Counted from the stretch's first letter, positions 14,687 through 24,542 are shown. The stretch is 32,881 nt of DNA from Burkholderiaceae bacterium (GCA_017857895.1 JAFMCG010000011.1:1-32881), one strand, 5' to 3'. Notes: a model not told the origin generated them from the sequence alone. Numbers and translations are program-made.

Positions 14687-15083
14687 GGCTTTTCTCCGTT
14701 GATTGTTCTAATGTTGATGTTGGTTTAACGCGATCGTGTCGCTTTTGTTTGATCCGAGGTTTTTTCTTAGCCAGCGCTTGGGCTTTGCGATGGGCTGCGC
14801 GTCGGCGACGTGATTGCATTGGATCGAATGTCAGTGGCCGATAGATCTCAATGCGCGCACCTGCCGATACCTGTTCCTCAGGCGAGCAGTTGCGGCCAAA
14901 AAGTCCCACACCAGCAGCTTGCCAATTGATAGTAGGAAAAGTTTGCTCAAAACCACTGAGCGCAATGACTTCGGCGATTGTTGCGGGTTGGTTCAAGTAG
15001 ACTGATTCGAACCATACCTCATTTGTCGCACGGGCGTAAAACACCGAAACGGCAAATTTGGCATCCTGTTTCTGAATTGCCAT
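14679..15083 (-). CDS. RnfH family ubiquitin-like protein
   Basis: The first 90 residues match the RnfH (UPF0125) beta-grasp family: VSVFYAR at the first strand, an A-T-I-A-E-V-I-A-L-S-G helix, FPTINW, VGLFGR and ARIEIYRPLTFDPMQSRRRRAA. Its function is not settled; the name comes from co-occurrence with rnf genes in other bacteria. The C-terminus is extended by about 40 residues of Lys/Arg-rich sequence (AQALAKKKPRIKQKRHDR), making it longer than typical members. It starts 3 nt after the ratA stop, a pairing conserved across proteobacteria, and overlaps the downstream hydrolase gene by 8 nt. Confidence 0.9.
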   Translation of the reverse strand: MAIQKQDAKFAVSVFYARATNEVWFESVYLNQPATIAEVIALSGFEQTFPTINWQAAGVGLFGRNCSPEEQVSAGARIEIYRPLTFDPMQSRRRRAAHRKAQALAKKKPRIKQKRHDRVKPTSTLEQSTEKSHG

Positions 15084-15086
15084 ATT

Positions 15087-15527
15087 TTAGCGTCCCGTCC
15101 CGTAACAGGCTTCGGCGCGCTTGGTGAAGGAGTCTATGAAACCATTGGCGATGCGGTTGAAGACGGGGCCAACCAGTTTTTCCAAAGTCCGGCTGGAAAA
15201 CTCATAACGCAGGGTAAAAACCACTTTGCAGGCCTCTTCAGTCAGTGCGACGAATGCCCAACGGCCGTGTAACTCGGAAAAAGGACCGTCGATCAACTCA
15301 AGGGTAATTAAGGAAGGATAAGTGTGTTGATTTTGTGTGGTGAAGGTTTGGCGCAAGCCCGCAAACGCGATGGTCACAGAGGCCCTCATCCCATGTTCAT
15401 CGCACGCCTGAACCTGGCTGCCGCCACACCAAGGCATGAATTCAGGGTATTTTTCAACCCCAGCCACCAAGTCAAACATTTGCGCCGCACTGTAGGGCAC
15501 CAAAACAGATCGTTCAATCGAATGCAT
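15087..15527 (-). CDS. ratA: RatA/COQ10-type START-domain protein
   Basis: A polyketide cyclase/START-like protein of 146 residues. It begins MHSIERSVLVPYSAAQMFDLV and contains VEKYPEFMPWCGG, the typical segments of RatA/Coq10 proteins. Coq10 binds ubiquinone. E. coli RatA was described as a toxin blocking 70S ribosome assembly, but the ubiquinone role is the more general one. The ORF track's start at 15539 is a TTG; the ATG at 15527 gives the N-terminus typical of the family and is preferred, although no strong ribosome-binding site precedes it. The gene is divergent from smpB with 62 bp between starts, a layout conserved in many proteobacteria. Confidence 0.91.
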   Translation of the reverse strand: MHSIERSVLVPYSAAQMFDLVAGVEKYPEFMPWCGGSQVQACDEHGMRASVTIAFAGLRQTFTTQNQHTYPSLITLELIDGPFSELHGRWAFVALTEEACKVVFTLRYEFSSRTLEKLVGPVFNRIANGFIDSFTKRAEACYGTGR

Positions 15528-15589
15528 CACATCACACAAATCGCTAGAATGGGAAGATTTTAACGGTTCAACCGAGAAATAACGTATTT
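15528..15589. promoter_or_regulatory. divergent promoter region ratA/smpB
   Basis: These 62 bp must carry promoters for both ratA (minus) and smpB (plus). TAGAAT at 15545-15550 is a plausible plus-strand -10 for smpB without a good -35. CGGTT-C-AACCG at 15564-15574 is a short odd palindrome that could be an operator. On the minus strand, TTGAAC (15572-15567) could serve as a -35 for ratA. None is strong. Confidence 0.3.
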
Positions 15590-16051
15590 ATGAGCATCAT
15601 AGAAAACCGTAAAGCGTTTCATGAGTATTTCATCGATGAGCGCTTCGAAGCTGGCATGGTGCTTCAAGGCTGGGAAGTCAAAGGCATCAGGGCTGGTCGC
15701 GCCCAATTAAAAGAAAGCTATGTCGTTATCCTTCAGGGCGAGTTGTGGCTCTTGGGTATGCACATCAGCCCGCTGTCCTCGACCTCCACCCACGTGCTAC
15801 CAAACGCCACGCGCACCAGAAAGTTACTGCTAAAAGCCGAAGAGATATCCAAATTGATTGGCAAAGTCGAACAACGTGGCTTTGCGCTCGTGCCCTTGAA
15901 TCTGCACTATAAAAATGGGCGTATCAAAATAGATATCGCTTTGGCACGCGGCAAAAAGCAACATGACAAACGCGATACAGCAGCCGATAAGGATTGGCAG
16001 CGCGAGCGTGAACGATTACTCAAACACGACACGCGCCGACAAGACGATTAA
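15590..16051 (+). CDS. smpB: SsrA-binding protein SmpB
   Basis: The 153-residue tmRNA partner, which brings SsrA RNA to stalled ribosomes for trans-translation. Clear motifs are [39 protein letters not shown], the tRNA-like-domain contact [30 protein letters not shown] and the basic tail. Length is normal. The tmRNA gene itself is not in the window. The 3' end lies 11 nt from the convergent ppsA stop, leaving no room for a separate terminator. Confidence 0.98.
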   Translation: MSIIENRKAFHEYFIDERFEAGMVLQGWEVKGIRAGRAQLKESYVVILQGELWLLGMHISPLSSTSTHVLPNATRTRKLLLKAEEISKLIGKVEQRGFALVPLNLHYKNGRIKIDIALARGKKQHDKRDTAADKDWQRERERLLKHDTRRQDD

Positions 16052-16062
16052 GCCTGTACCGG

Positions 16063-18429
16063 TCAATCGCCAGCGAGCTGCTTCCAAGTGTCGACCACGG
16101 TGTCAGGGTTCAACGATATCGACAAAATCCCTTCCGCTTTGAGCCATTGCGCAAAATCGGCATGATCGCTTGGCCCTTGACCGCAAATGCCCACATACTT
16201 ATTGGCTTTTAAGCAGGCTTGGATCGCACGTCGCAACATGAACTTGACGGCATCGTCGCGCTCATCAAAATCAGCAGCCAACAGTTCCATGCCTGAATCA
16301 CGATCCAAGCCGAGCGTCAGCTGTGTCATGTCGTTTGAACCGATGGAGAAACCATCAAAGTGCTCAAGAAACGCTTCAGCCAAAATCGCGTTTGAAGGCA
16401 CTTCGCACATCATCACAACGCGAAGACCATTTTGACCACGTTTCAAACCGTGATCAGCCAATAAGTCAACCACGCGCTTAGCCTGTGGAACGGTGCGAAC
16501 AAAAGGCACCATCAATTCCATGTTGGTTAGCCCCATCTCATCACGCACTTTCTTGACCGCTTCGCACTCCATGCGGAAACACTCAGCGAAGTCACCCGCC
16601 AAATAACGCGAAGCACCACGAAATCCCAACATTGGATTTTCTTCTTCCGGCTCATAGCGTGAGCCACCAACGAGTTTTCGGTATTCGTTGGACTTAAAGT
16701 CTGACAGTCTGACGATGACTGGCTTTGGATAGAATGCCGCGGCGATGGTTGCCATACCTTCGGCGAGTTTCTCAACAAAGAAAGCACGTGGGCTGGCGTA
16801 GCCTCGGGCGGCTGATTCGACCGCCAACTTCAATTCGTGATCGACGTTTGGATAGTCAAGAACCGCTTTGGGATGAATGCCGATGTTGTTGTTGATAATG
16901 AATTCTAAGCGGGCCAAACCCACGCCTTCGTTTGGTATTTGTGCAAAATCAAAAGCCAATTGGGGGTTGCCCACATTCATCATGATTTTTAGGTCGATTG
17001 GGGGCATTTCACCGCGTCGCACTTCCTCAACTTCAGTCTCAATTAAGCCATCGTAGATTCGGCCTTCATCGCCTTCGGCACATGACACGGTGATTGATTG
17101 ACCGTCACGAAGGACACTGGTTGCGTCAGCACAACCCACCACTGCGGGGATACCAAGCTCGCGAGCAATAATGGCGGCATGACAAGTGCGCCCACCACGG
17201 TTGGTCACAATGGCCGATGCGCGCTTCATGACGGGTTCCCAGTTGGGGTCGGTCATGTCGGTGACCAACACATCACCAGCCTGCACTTTGTCCATTTCGG
17301 AAATATCAGAAACCACGCGCACGGGACCCGAACCAATTTTTTGGCCAATGGCGCGACCTGTGATCAAGATATCACCGGTGGCTTTTAAGCGATACCGCAG
17401 TTGAACATCATGCTGCCCTTGCAGCGACTTAACGGTTTCGGGTCGCGCTTGCAGAATATAAATTTTGCCGTCTAAACCATCACGGCCCCATTCAATGTCC
17501 ATGGGACGCTGATAGTGCTGCTCGATGATCACGGCATATCGCGCCAGTTCGATCACATCGGCATCACTTAAGGAATAGCGATTGCGTTCTGAGACGGGCA
17601 CATCGACCGTACGCACGGCATGACCGCTGGTGCGCTCAAGGTCAAATTCCATCTTGAGTAACTTTGAGCCAATTCGACGGCTAACAATGGGGTAATGCCC
17701 CTGCGCAAGCGTTGGCTTAAACACATAAAACTCGTCAGGATTCACAGCACCCTGCACCACTGTCTCACCTAGACCGTAAGAAGACGTGATGAAGACCACG
17801 TCAGAGAAACCAGACTCAGTGTCGATGGTAAACATCACACCAGCGCTGCCACGGTCTGAACGAACCATGCGCTGAATTCCGGCCGATAGTGCCACTTCAG
17901 CATGGGCATAGCCCTTGTGCACTCGGTAAGAGATCGCCCGATCGTTGTAGAGCGAGGCAAACACGAGGCGGATTTTATCGATCACATCGTCAATGCCCAC
18001 AACATTCAGGAAGGTTTCTTGCTGGCCGGCAAAGGAAGCGTCAGGCAAGTCCTCGGCTGTTGCTGAAGAGCGCACCGCAAAGGAACCCTTGCCATCGGTG
18101 TCTAGCGTAGCAAAGGCGGTGCGAATGTCTTGATCAAGTTTCGAAGGCAGTGGTGTTTGTTCGATCCACTGTCGGATTTCACGACCCGCCTCGGCTAGAG
18201 CCCGTACATCATCAGCGTCCAAGGTCGTTAAGCGATCAGCGATTTTTTTGTCCAGGCCAGTTTGGGCTAAAAAGTCCCTGAAGGCTTGTGCGGTGGTGGC
18301 AAAACCACCAGGTACCCTAACGCCGGCGTCAGACAACTGACTGATCATTTCGCCTAATGAGGCATTTTTGCCGCCAACAGTATCAACATCCGTCATCCGG
18401 AGTTGTTCAAATGGTAGAACATATGACAT
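16063..18429 (-). CDS. ppsA: phosphoenolpyruvate synthase
   Basis: A 788-residue enzyme converting pyruvate + ATP + water to PEP + AMP + phosphate, the gluconeogenic entry from pyruvate. It has the N-terminal ATP-grasp domain ([30 protein letters not shown]), a phosphohistidine swivel domain with [15 protein letters not shown] (phospho-His about 417) and a PEP-binding barrel ending in [13 protein letters not shown] (catalytic Cys). Thr415, two residues before the His, matches the Thr phosphorylated by PpsR to inactivate the enzyme. AAGGGTG lies 5 nt before the ATG. The regulator gene ppsR is divergent across a 205-bp spacer. Confidence 0.98.
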   Translation of the reverse strand: MSYVLPFEQLRMTDVDTVGGKNASLGEMISQLSDAGVRVPGGFATTAQAFRDFLAQTGLDKKIADRLTTLDADDVRALAEAGREIRQWIEQTPLPSKLDQDIRTAFATLDTDGKGSFAVRSSATAEDLPDASFAGQQETFLNVVGIDDVIDKIRLVFASLYNDRAISYRVHKGYAHAEVALSAGIQRMVRSDRGSAGVMFTIDTESGFSDVVFITSSYGLGETVVQGAVNPDEFYVFKPTLAQGHYPIVSRRIGSKLLKMEFDLERTSGHAVRTVDVPVSERNRYSLSDADVIELARYAVIIEQHYQRPMDIEWGRDGLDGKIYILQARPETVKSLQGQHDVQLRYRLKATGDILITGRAIGQKIGSGPVRVVSDISEMDKVQAGDVLVTDMTDPNWEPVMKRASAIVTNRGGRTCHAAIIARELGIPAVVGCADATSVLRDGQSITVSCAEGDEGRIYDGLIETEVEEVRRGEMPPIDLKIMMNVGNPQLAFDFAQIPNEGVGLARLEFIINNNIGIHPKAVLDYPNVDHELKLAVESAARGYASPRAFFVEKLAEGMATIAAAFYPKPVIVRLSDFKSNEYRKLVGGSRYEPEEENPMLGFRGASRYLAGDFAECFRMECEAVKKVRDEMGLTNMELMVPFVRTVPQAKRVVDLLADHGLKRGQNGLRVVMMCEVPSNAILAEAFLEHFDGFSIGSNDMTQLTLGLDRDSGMELLAADFDERDDAVKFMLRRAIQACLKANKYVGICGQGPSDHADFAQWLKAEGILSISLNPDTVVDTWKQLAGD

Positions 18430-18634
18430 GAAGTCACCCTTTTACAATCAATGGAAAGCGAGTTTGGTCAATGCTCACCAAGTGGACTAAGCTATTCAGT
18501 GATACGCTGACCAAACCAGCCTTGAGTCACACCACTTCAAAAGACTCAAAAATGGCTAAATTGGTTGTAGGGTTCAGTTTTATGTTGCACTGCATTGTAC
18601 AACCGTCGAATGACCTTTTAGGACAGTTTTTCTG
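18430..18634. promoter_or_regulatory. ppsA/ppsR divergent control region with three inverted repeats
   Basis: This 205-bp gap separates ppsA (minus) from ppsR (plus) and holds no gene. Three perfect inverted repeats occur in series: GTTTGGTCA (18462-18470)/TGACCAAAC (18508-18516), 9-bp arms; TTGAGTC (18522-18528)/GACTCAA (18543-18549), 7-bp arms with a 14-nt loop; and GGTTGTA (18563-18569)/TACAACC (18598-18604), 7-bp arms. They may be operators or RNA leader structures for carbon-source control. No promoter pair close to consensus stands out. Confidence 0.45.
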
Positions 18635-19498
18635 ATGAACGATTCCAAGCAAATCAACCCGTTAGATGCGCCCGCTATTGATCGGACGGTTTTTATCATC
18701 TCTGACGGCACCGGTATTACTGCTGAAACCTTTAGCCATTCGGTGTTGTCGCAGTTTGAAAGTGTTCAATTCAAGCAAGTCAGGGTGCCATTCGTTGACA
18801 CACTAGAAAAAGCCGATTTGGTGGTGCAGCGCATCAACCATGTGGCCAACACGCAAGAAGGCCAACCGATCGCCTTTATTACCTTGGTCGACTCGGTGAT
18901 CTCCACCCGCATTAAAACCGCTAACGCATTGTTTCTAGACCTCTTTGCTGGTTTTGTTGAGCCACTTGAGCAAAGCTTGGGCTTGCGCTCAAGCCACTCC
19001 GTGGGCAAGTCCCACAAAGGCGGCAGTTCCACTAAGTACCGCAATCGAATTGATGCCATCAATTACAGCTTGGCCCACGACGACGGGCAATTCATCAAAG
19101 GCTTGGCGCAGGCCGATGTGATTTTGGTGGGTGTTTCACGGTGCGGCAAAACCCCCACCAGCTTGTACTTGGCCATGCAGTACGGCGTGAAAGCGGCCAA
19201 TTTCCCACTGATACCAGAGGATTTTGAGCGTGGTGCATTGCCCAAGACCCTTCATCCGTTTCGTGAAAAACTGTTTGGTTTGACCATTCAGCCTGAACGA
19301 TTGTCTGAAGTCAGGAAAGAAAGAAGGCCCGGTAGCCAATATGCCACACTTGAGCAGTGTCGCTATGAGGTCGATCAAGCTGAGCGCCTCATGCGCATTG
19401 AGACAATTCCTTCACTTTCAACGACGACCAAATCGATTGAGGAAATCTCCACCACCATTCTTCAGGAAATCAAGCTCGATCATCACACGGGTTACTGA
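18635..19498 (+). CDS. ppsR: PEP synthase regulatory protein (bifunctional kinase/phosphorylase, DUF299)
   Basis: A 287-residue cytosolic protein that controls PpsA by ADP-dependent phosphorylation of its active-site Thr and phosphate-dependent removal of that phosphate. Family marks are VFIISDGTGITAET near the N-terminus and the P-loop GVSRCGKTPTSLYLA (about 166-180), followed by KAANFPLIPEDF; EERRPGSQYA-like (KERRPGSQYATLEQC) and the late SIEEISTTIL helix are also typical. Length fits the family. AGGA lies 11 nt before the ATG. The last 7 nt overlap the 3' end of the convergent RNA methyltransferase gene. Confidence 0.97.
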   Translation: MNDSKQINPLDAPAIDRTVFIISDGTGITAETFSHSVLSQFESVQFKQVRVPFVDTLEKADLVVQRINHVANTQEGQPIAFITLVDSVISTRIKTANALFLDLFAGFVEPLEQSLGLRSSHSVGKSHKGGSSTKYRNRIDAINYSLAHDDGQFIKGLAQADVILVGVSRCGKTPTSLYLAMQYGVKAANFPLIPEDFERGALPKTLHPFREKLFGLTIQPERLSEVRKERRPGSQYATLEQCRYEVDQAERLMRIETIPSLSTTTKSIEEISTTILQEIKLDHHTGY

Positions 19499-20289
19499 CC
19501 TTGCCGATGTTGGCGCCGTTGCTCAAATAGACAGATCGCGGCAGCCGATGCAACATTCAAAGACTCAATAGCCGCTTGTGCGTGATCGATTCGAATGCGT
19601 TGATCGGCCATGGCCAATAAATCGGGCGCAACCCCCTGCCCTTCGTGCCCAAACACCCAGACTGCCTGCTCGGGCAAGGTCGTCTCAAATAAAGATGCTG
19701 AGGCATCAAGTGCCGTTGCCAGCACCGGTAGCCTATCTTGAGACCCCGACTCTTTAGCCAGCAAGGCAGACAAGTCGATGTTTTCGTGAATCTGCAACAC
19801 AAAATGAGCACCTTGGGCGCTACGCAATACTTTGGGTGACCAAACCGCTGCGGTACCTGACGAGCAAATGACTTGTGTGGTGCCCGCCGCCGCACAGGTT
19901 CGCAAAATCGTTCCAACGTTACCAGGGTCTTGAATACGGTCTAACAGCACCGTGGCACAATTTAGCCGCACCAACGAAGGCACCTCTGGCGCTGGCACGA
20001 CCATCAGTACCCCTTGATGAGATTGCACTGACGAAATCGAATCAAACAAATCGTGACTCAGACAAACCTGTTGCTCTAAATCAACGCCAACGCGCAAGGC
20101 CTCTATGGCTGGGTCGCCAAGTCGTGACGACTCAAAAATAAGCCATGCCATGCCCATTTGGTGGGTTTGCCACATTTGGCAAAGATGTGGCCCTTCAAGC
20201 CAAATCAGTTCGCCCGATTTTCCGGCGACACGAAATTGGCGCAACAGTGTTTTGTAAAAGGGATTGGCACGGGACGCTATCACTTTCAT
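19492..20289 (-). CDS. TrmH/SpoU family RNA 2'-O-methyltransferase
   Basis: A 265-residue SPOUT methyltransferase using S-adenosylmethionine to methylate ribose 2'-OH in rRNA or tRNA. The three SpoU motifs are present: [21 protein letters not shown] (motif 1), [11 protein letters not shown] (motif 2) and [19 protein letters not shown] (motif 3, the SAM knot). An N-terminal substrate-binding region precedes them ([19 protein letters not shown]). The ORF track extends upstream, but the ATG at 20289 overlaps the rnhB TGA in an ATGA and begins the typical N-terminus, so it is chosen. It is the last gene of the envelope block. The RNA target cannot be read from the sequence. Confidence 0.92.
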   Translation of the reverse strand: MKVIASRANPFYKTLLRQFRVAGKSGELIWLEGPHLCQMWQTHQMGMAWLIFESSRLGDPAIEALRVGVDLEQQVCLSHDLFDSISSVQSHQGVLMVVPAPEVPSLVRLNCATVLLDRIQDPGNVGTILRTCAAAGTTQVICSSGTAAVWSPKVLRSAQGAHFVLQIHENIDLSALLAKESGSQDRLPVLATALDASASLFETTLPEQAVWVFGHEGQGVAPDLLAMADQRIRIDHAQAAIESLNVASAAAICLFEQRRQHRQGQ

Positions 20290-20858
20290 GGTCTGACCCA
20301 GTCGCGTACTGGTGCGAAGCTGCATCGATGCGCCGCACAAGGACCTAACGCGCGCAAGCGTTCTAAATGCAGGGCTGTACCGTAACCTTTGTGTTGGTCA
20401 AAGGCATAATCGGGGTAGATCTCATGCAGTTGCATCACTGAAGCATCACGTGCGGTTTTGGCGAGAATAGACGCCGCTGAAATAGCGGCAATCGTGAGAT
20501 CGCCTTTGATGATGGTTTGTACCGCCATTGGTATTTGAGGGGCTCGGTTGCCATCAACGAGGACCAAAGTTGGTCTCAATGACAGCAGTTGCACAGCCCT
20601 TTGCATGGCTAGCATGGTTGCCTGCAAAATATTCAGGGTATCAATTTCAGCCACATCGGCACTGGCAACAGCCCAAGCCAGCGATTGCGACTTGATGATC
20701 ACAGCCAATGTTTCGCGACGTTTGGGCGATAGTTTTTTTGAATCGGTGAGACCTTCGATGGGTTTATCAGGGTCTAGAATGACCGCACTGGCGAAGACAG
20801 CTCCGGCAAGTGGTCCGCGCCCTGCCTCATCCACCCCAGCAATCAATGCATGATTCAC
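20286..20858 (-). CDS. rnhB: ribonuclease HII
   Basis: A 190-residue RNase HII that nicks RNA-DNA hybrids at ribonucleotides, acting in primer removal and ribonucleotide excision. The catalytic [10 protein letters not shown] motif (Asp10-Glu11), [21 protein letters not shown] and the [15 protein letters not shown] segment are all in place. The start codon is GTG and overlaps the lpxB stop (GTGA); the stop overlaps the next gene's ATG. The lpxB-rnhB adjacency is common in proteobacteria. Confidence 0.97.
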   Translation of the reverse strand: MNHALIAGVDEAGRGPLAGAVFASAVILDPDKPIEGLTDSKKLSPKRRETLAVIIKSQSLAWAVASADVAEIDTLNILQATMLAMQRAVQLLSLRPTLVLVDGNRAPQIPMAVQTIIKGDLTIAAISAASILAKTARDASVMQLHEIYPDYAFDQHKGYGTALHLERLRALGPCAAHRCSFAPVRDWVRP

Positions 20859-22042
20859 GTCGAACGCCCCAAGACCTGTACGATGGCCTCAGCAGCCCGT
20901 TTTGCGGTTCCACATCGTAAGGTTTGATGCAACGCATGAAACTTGGACTGAATCGCTGTCCGCTGGGATTGGTCCTGCCATAACGACCAGAAGCTGTCGG
21001 CAAGCTTTTCAGGGGTGGCGTCGTCTTGCAACAGCTCGGGCACCACAAACTCTCTGCTTAAGACATTTGGTAGACCAACCCAGGGAAGCAAGGGTTTGTC
21101 TTGACCTGACTTCCACGCCATGATGCGCCGCATCCAAGGCGAGAGCACATAGCTGATAATCATTGGACGTTTAAAAAGTGCAGTCTCCAACGTCGCCGTA
21201 CCACTGGTGACCATGGCCATGTCGCAAGCAGCCAAAGCTTGCCAAGACAGGGGCATGGCGTCACTGGCTGGAACCAATGAAGGCGTCAGCACTTTCAATC
21301 GCGCAACAGGATATTGATCAAGTGCCGTTTGGAATTCAGCTTGGCGCTGTTCGTTCACCATGGGAACCACAAAAACCAATGATGGGTCCCGCTTGGCTAA
21401 CGTTTGCGCAGCCATTAAAAAACGTGGCGCCATTAGGCGGATTTCAGAGGCGCGACTGCCCGGCAAAATCGCAATCACGCGGGCGTCGTCGGGCACGCCA
21501 ATCAACCGCCGTGCCGCGAGCTGGTCAGGTTCTAAATCAATGGCATCTGCCAAGGGATGGCCCACGTACGTGACGGGAATACCCTCTTTCTCGTAAATTT
21601 CAACTTCAAATGGAAATAACACCAACATATGCGAGACAGCCTCGCGAATTTGTTGAATCCGCTCGTAGCGCCATGCCCAAATGGAGGGGCCCACAAAGTG
21701 GACGGTTGGAATGCCGTGGCGCCGAAGTTTGAGCGCTAAGCGTAGATTAAAGTCTGGCGCGTCGACACCAAGAAAGAGGTCTGGGGGTTCAGTCAGCCAT
21801 CGCTGACTGACATGACGGTAGATCGAAAGCAATCGCGGTAGGCTTTTCAGGGCATCAACGTAACCGAAAACCGATAGCGCGTTCATCGGCTCCCAGATTT
21901 CTAGCCCAGCGGCTTCGAGGTGAGGCCCACCGATGCCACTGGCAGATAGTTCTGGGCACATTTGATGTATGCCTTGAAGAACCTTTGCGGCAATCAGATC
22001 GCCAGAGGGTTCGCCAGCGACAAGACCCAAGCGCAGTGTCAT
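20855..22042 (-). CDS. lpxB: lipid-A-disaccharide synthase
   Basis: A 395-residue GT19 glycosyltransferase joining UDP-2,3-diacylglucosamine and lipid X to give the lipid A disaccharide 1-phosphate at the inner membrane. It opens with [18 protein letters not shown] and carries [64 protein letters not shown] and [19 protein letters not shown], all diagnostic. Length is slightly above E. coli LpxB. The ATG overlaps the lpxA stop by 4 nt and the stop overlaps the rnhB GTG, so translation is probably coupled along this run. Confidence 0.98.
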   Translation of the reverse strand: MTLRLGLVAGEPSGDLIAAKVLQGIHQMCPELSASGIGGPHLEAAGLEIWEPMNALSVFGYVDALKSLPRLLSIYRHVSQRWLTEPPDLFLGVDAPDFNLRLALKLRRHGIPTVHFVGPSIWAWRYERIQQIREAVSHMLVLFPFEVEIYEKEGIPVTYVGHPLADAIDLEPDQLAARRLIGVPDDARVIAILPGSRASEIRLMAPRFLMAAQTLAKRDPSLVFVVPMVNEQRQAEFQTALDQYPVARLKVLTPSLVPASDAMPLSWQALAACDMAMVTSGTATLETALFKRPMIISYVLSPWMRRIMAWKSGQDKPLLPWVGLPNVLSREFVVPELLQDDATPEKLADSFWSLWQDQSQRTAIQSKFHALHQTLRCGTAKRAAEAIVQVLGRST

Positions 22043-22833
22043 GGACGAATGATGCCCCGAGTGCTGCCATCTAAGAAAGTCAGTAAAGTTTCAAGCACTG
22101 TTGCGACTGCCGGCTCAGCCTCTTGTCTTTCTCTGATCTGCGCCCGGGCTTGATCAAGCGATAAACCCCGACGGTAAATGATTTTGTAGCCTTCGCGCAG
22201 TGCCGCAATGGCCTCTGGCGTAAAACCGCGCCGCTTTAATCCTTCTGCGTTGATCCCCACGGGTACGCAGGGGTTGCCTGACCCCATGACAAACGGGGGC
22301 ACATCCATGTGTAACGCACTAGATCCGCCAACCATGCTGTGCGCACCGATCTTACCGAACTGGTGCACAGCAGCCAAGCCACCCACAATAGCCCAGTCCC
22401 CGATGTGAACATGGCCACCCATTTGCACACCATTGGCCAAGATGGTGTGACTGCCGACTTGGCAGTCATGCGCGATGTGGACATAAGCCATGATCCAGTT
22501 GTCTGACCCGATGCGGGTGACACCAACGTCTTGTGTGGTGCCTGTATTCATGGTGACGTATTCACGCACCATGTTGCGATCGCCGATCTCAAGGCGCGTC
22601 GGCTCACCGGCGTATTTTTTGTCTTGAGGCATGCCCCCGATACTGCAAAAGCGATAAAACGTGTTTTCTCGCCCGATAGTCGTGTGGCCATCGATAATGC
22701 AGTGGGCGCCAATCGAACTGCCCGCACCAATGGTGACGTTGGGCCCAATAATGGCATAGGGTCCAACAGTGACGCTGTCGTGCAATTGAGCGGCTGAATC
22801 GACGATAGCCGTCGAATGGATGTTTATTGTCAT
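22039..22833 (-). CDS. lpxA: UDP-N-acetylglucosamine acyltransferase
   Basis: A 264-residue left-handed beta-helix enzyme catalysing the first step of lipid A synthesis, transfer of a hydroxyacyl chain from ACP to UDP-GlcNAc. Hexapeptide repeats run from the N-terminus ([27 protein letters not shown]). The catalytic His is in [11 protein letters not shown] (H122, matching E. coli H125). The C-terminal helical part has [24 protein letters not shown]. The ORF track extends 29 codons upstream into fabZ; the ATG at 22833 overlaps the fabZ TGA (ATGA) and gives the normal family length, so it is the likely start. Confidence 0.97.
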   Translation of the reverse strand: MTINIHSTAIVDSAAQLHDSVTVGPYAIIGPNVTIGAGSSIGAHCIIDGHTTIGRENTFYRFCSIGGMPQDKKYAGEPTRLEIGDRNMVREYVTMNTGTTQDVGVTRIGSDNWIMAYVHIAHDCQVGSHTILANGVQMGGHVHIGDWAIVGGLAAVHQFGKIGAHSMVGGSSALHMDVPPFVMGSGNPCVPVGINAEGLKRRGFTPEAIAALREGYKIIYRRGLSLDQARAQIRERQEAEPAVATVLETLLTFLDGSTRGIIRP

Positions 22834-23285
22834 TGAGGGCTCGCTGGCCGAATGGCACACATTAGTTTTGCGCTTGCGACCTCTTGTCCGTCGACTTTGG
22901 CAACAGCCTGATATTTGCAAATGGTACGGCTCAATCGCTCAGCCACGACCTCCAAGTGCAATTGGTCACCAGGCACGACTGGGCGCCTGAAGCGGGCCCC
23001 ATCGATGCCAACAAAGTAGTAAAGCAAATCCTCGTCTGCCGCCTTGAGTCCCGTTTCGTCAGCAAAAGAAAAAATGGCAGCCGCTTGCGCCATCGCCTCT
23101 AGAATCAGGACGCCTGGCATCACGGGGTGATGCGGGAAGTGTCCCGTAAAAAACGGTTCGTTAATCGTGACATTCTTGATGGCATGAATGGATTTACCAG
23201 GCACCATATCCAAAACTCGATCGACAAGAAGCATTGGGTAGCGATGAGGGATTTGATCAAGAATGGCTTTGATATCAAGTTGCAT
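22830..23285 (-). CDS. fabZ: 3-hydroxyacyl-ACP dehydratase FabZ
   Basis: A 151-residue hot-dog-fold dehydratase of fatty-acid elongation. It begins [24 protein letters not shown] and has the active-site segment [24 protein letters not shown], with catalytic His49 and Glu63. The ORF track's upstream start is a TTG; the ATG at 23285 has AGGA 6 nt before it and gives the usual N-terminus. It sits in the lpxD-fabZ-lpxA-lpxB order, where it competes with LpxA/LpxD for 3-hydroxyacyl-ACP. Its TGA overlaps the lpxA ATG. Confidence 0.98.
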   Translation of the reverse strand: MQLDIKAILDQIPHRYPMLLVDRVLDMVPGKSIHAIKNVTINEPFFTGHFPHHPVMPGVLILEAMAQAAAIFSFADETGLKAADEDLLYYFVGIDGARFRRPVVPGDQLHLEVVAERLSRTICKYQAVAKVDGQEVASAKLMCAIRPASPQ

Positions 23286-23403
23286 ATAACGTCCTAATAT
23301 GGGCAAACGACAGCGTTCGCATTAAATTCTATTCAAATAAAGCTGATCGGTGTTGGTTACGAGCATAGCCAAGACCATATTAAGTCTTGCTTGGCAATAA
23401 CGT
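23286..23403. other. lpxD-fabZ spacer with imperfect hairpin
   Basis: The 118-bp spacer is the longest gap inside the envelope block. It holds overlapping inverted repeats: CAAGAC (23371-23376)/GTCTTG (23385-23390) with an 8-nt loop, and GCCAAG (23369-23374)/CTTGGC (23391-23396). There is no T-run, so full termination is not expected; an RNA processing site or an internal promoter for fabZ-lpxA-lpxB is possible. Confidence 0.3.
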
Positions 23404-24504
23404 CTAACTTCGCTCTAATTTTCGAAGACGTTTGCGCAGCTCCGACAACTGACCCATGACAGCGGCGTTACGCTGCCAATCGGCATGGGGTGCTGCTGGC
23501 AGCACACCCGTGTAACGACCAGGCGTATCGATATCGGTGGTAATCGCAGTCCCCCCCGAAATGTGCACATCATCGCCAATGACCAAGTGTCCAGACAACA
23601 TCGATGCCCCTCCAATGGTGCAGCGGGCACCCACTTTGGTTGAGCCGGCGATACCAACACAAGCCGCCATGGCTGTGTGGTCGCCAATTTGGCAGTTGTG
23701 CGCAATCATGATCTGGTTGTCTATTTTCACGCCATTGCCAATTACGGTGTCATCGAGCGCACCACGGTCTATGGTGGTGTTGGCACCGATCTCTACGTCA
23801 TGACCAATTCGAACACCACCAAGCTGTGCAATTTTGCCCCAAACGCCCACGCCCGCGGCTGGATTGGGCGCAAAGCCAAAGCCATCAGCGCCCAAGACCA
23901 CACCACTATGAATGAGACCACGCTCACCAACAGTGACTCGATCGTAGCAGCGCACGCCAGGATAAAAGACAGTGTCTCGACCGATGTTGCAATCACCGCC
24001 CAAAACAGTATGAGAACGCAACTGAACGCCATCACTGACGCGGGTTCGCGCACCAACGATGACATAAGGCTCAATAATCGCTGATGGAGAAATATCTGCT
24101 GTGGGGTCAATGATGGCGCTTGGGTGAATACCACCCTTGCGAACTGGTTCGCGTGCTTGATCAAACCATCGTGCAACCAACGCATATAACAGATACGGCT
24201 GAGAACAAATGACTTGTCCAAACCCCTTGGCCTGGCAGATCGATTCGTTGGCCTGGGCGAGTTCGGCGGTCATGATGACCGCACAGGCCGACGTTTTTTC
24301 TAATTCAGACTGATATTTTGGGGCAACAATGAAAGAGATTTCGTGCACGCCGGCTGAACCCAAGGGGCCTATTCCTCGAATGCGATGCGTTGCTGCGTGC
24401 TGCGGACCGACTTGCCATGACGTCACCAGCGCTTGAGACTCGGGTATGGCTTGTAAAAGTTGCTCAAGTGATGGTGATTCGTTGGCATCAAGTATCACAG
24501 GCAT
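23404..24504 (-). CDS. lpxD: UDP-3-O-(3-hydroxyacyl)glucosamine N-acyltransferase
   Basis: A 366-residue trimeric beta-helix acyltransferase for the third step of lipid A synthesis. The N-terminal uridine-binding domain is followed by hexapeptide repeats ([21 protein letters not shown]) and the catalytic region [30 protein letters not shown], with the conserved His in IAHNC. The C-terminal helix ends in [18 protein letters not shown], typical for the family. Length is slightly above E. coli LpxD (341). It starts 38 nt after skp; the ribosome-binding site is weak. Confidence 0.98.
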   Translation of the reverse strand: MPVILDANESPSLEQLLQAIPESQALVTSWQVGPQHAATHRIRGIGPLGSAGVHEISFIVAPKYQSELEKTSACAVIMTAELAQANESICQAKGFGQVICSQPYLLYALVARWFDQAREPVRKGGIHPSAIIDPTADISPSAIIEPYVIVGARTRVSDGVQLRSHTVLGGDCNIGRDTVFYPGVRCYDRVTVGERGLIHSGVVLGADGFGFAPNPAAGVGVWGKIAQLGGVRIGHDVEIGANTTIDRGALDDTVIGNGVKIDNQIMIAHNCQIGDHTAMAACVGIAGSTKVGARCTIGGASMLSGHLVIGDDVHISGGTAITTDIDTPGRYTGVLPAAPHADWQRNAAVMGQLSELRKRLRKLERS

Positions 24505-24542
24505 GGGATATTGCTACCGTAAAAGACTTAAACAAAAAGGAC

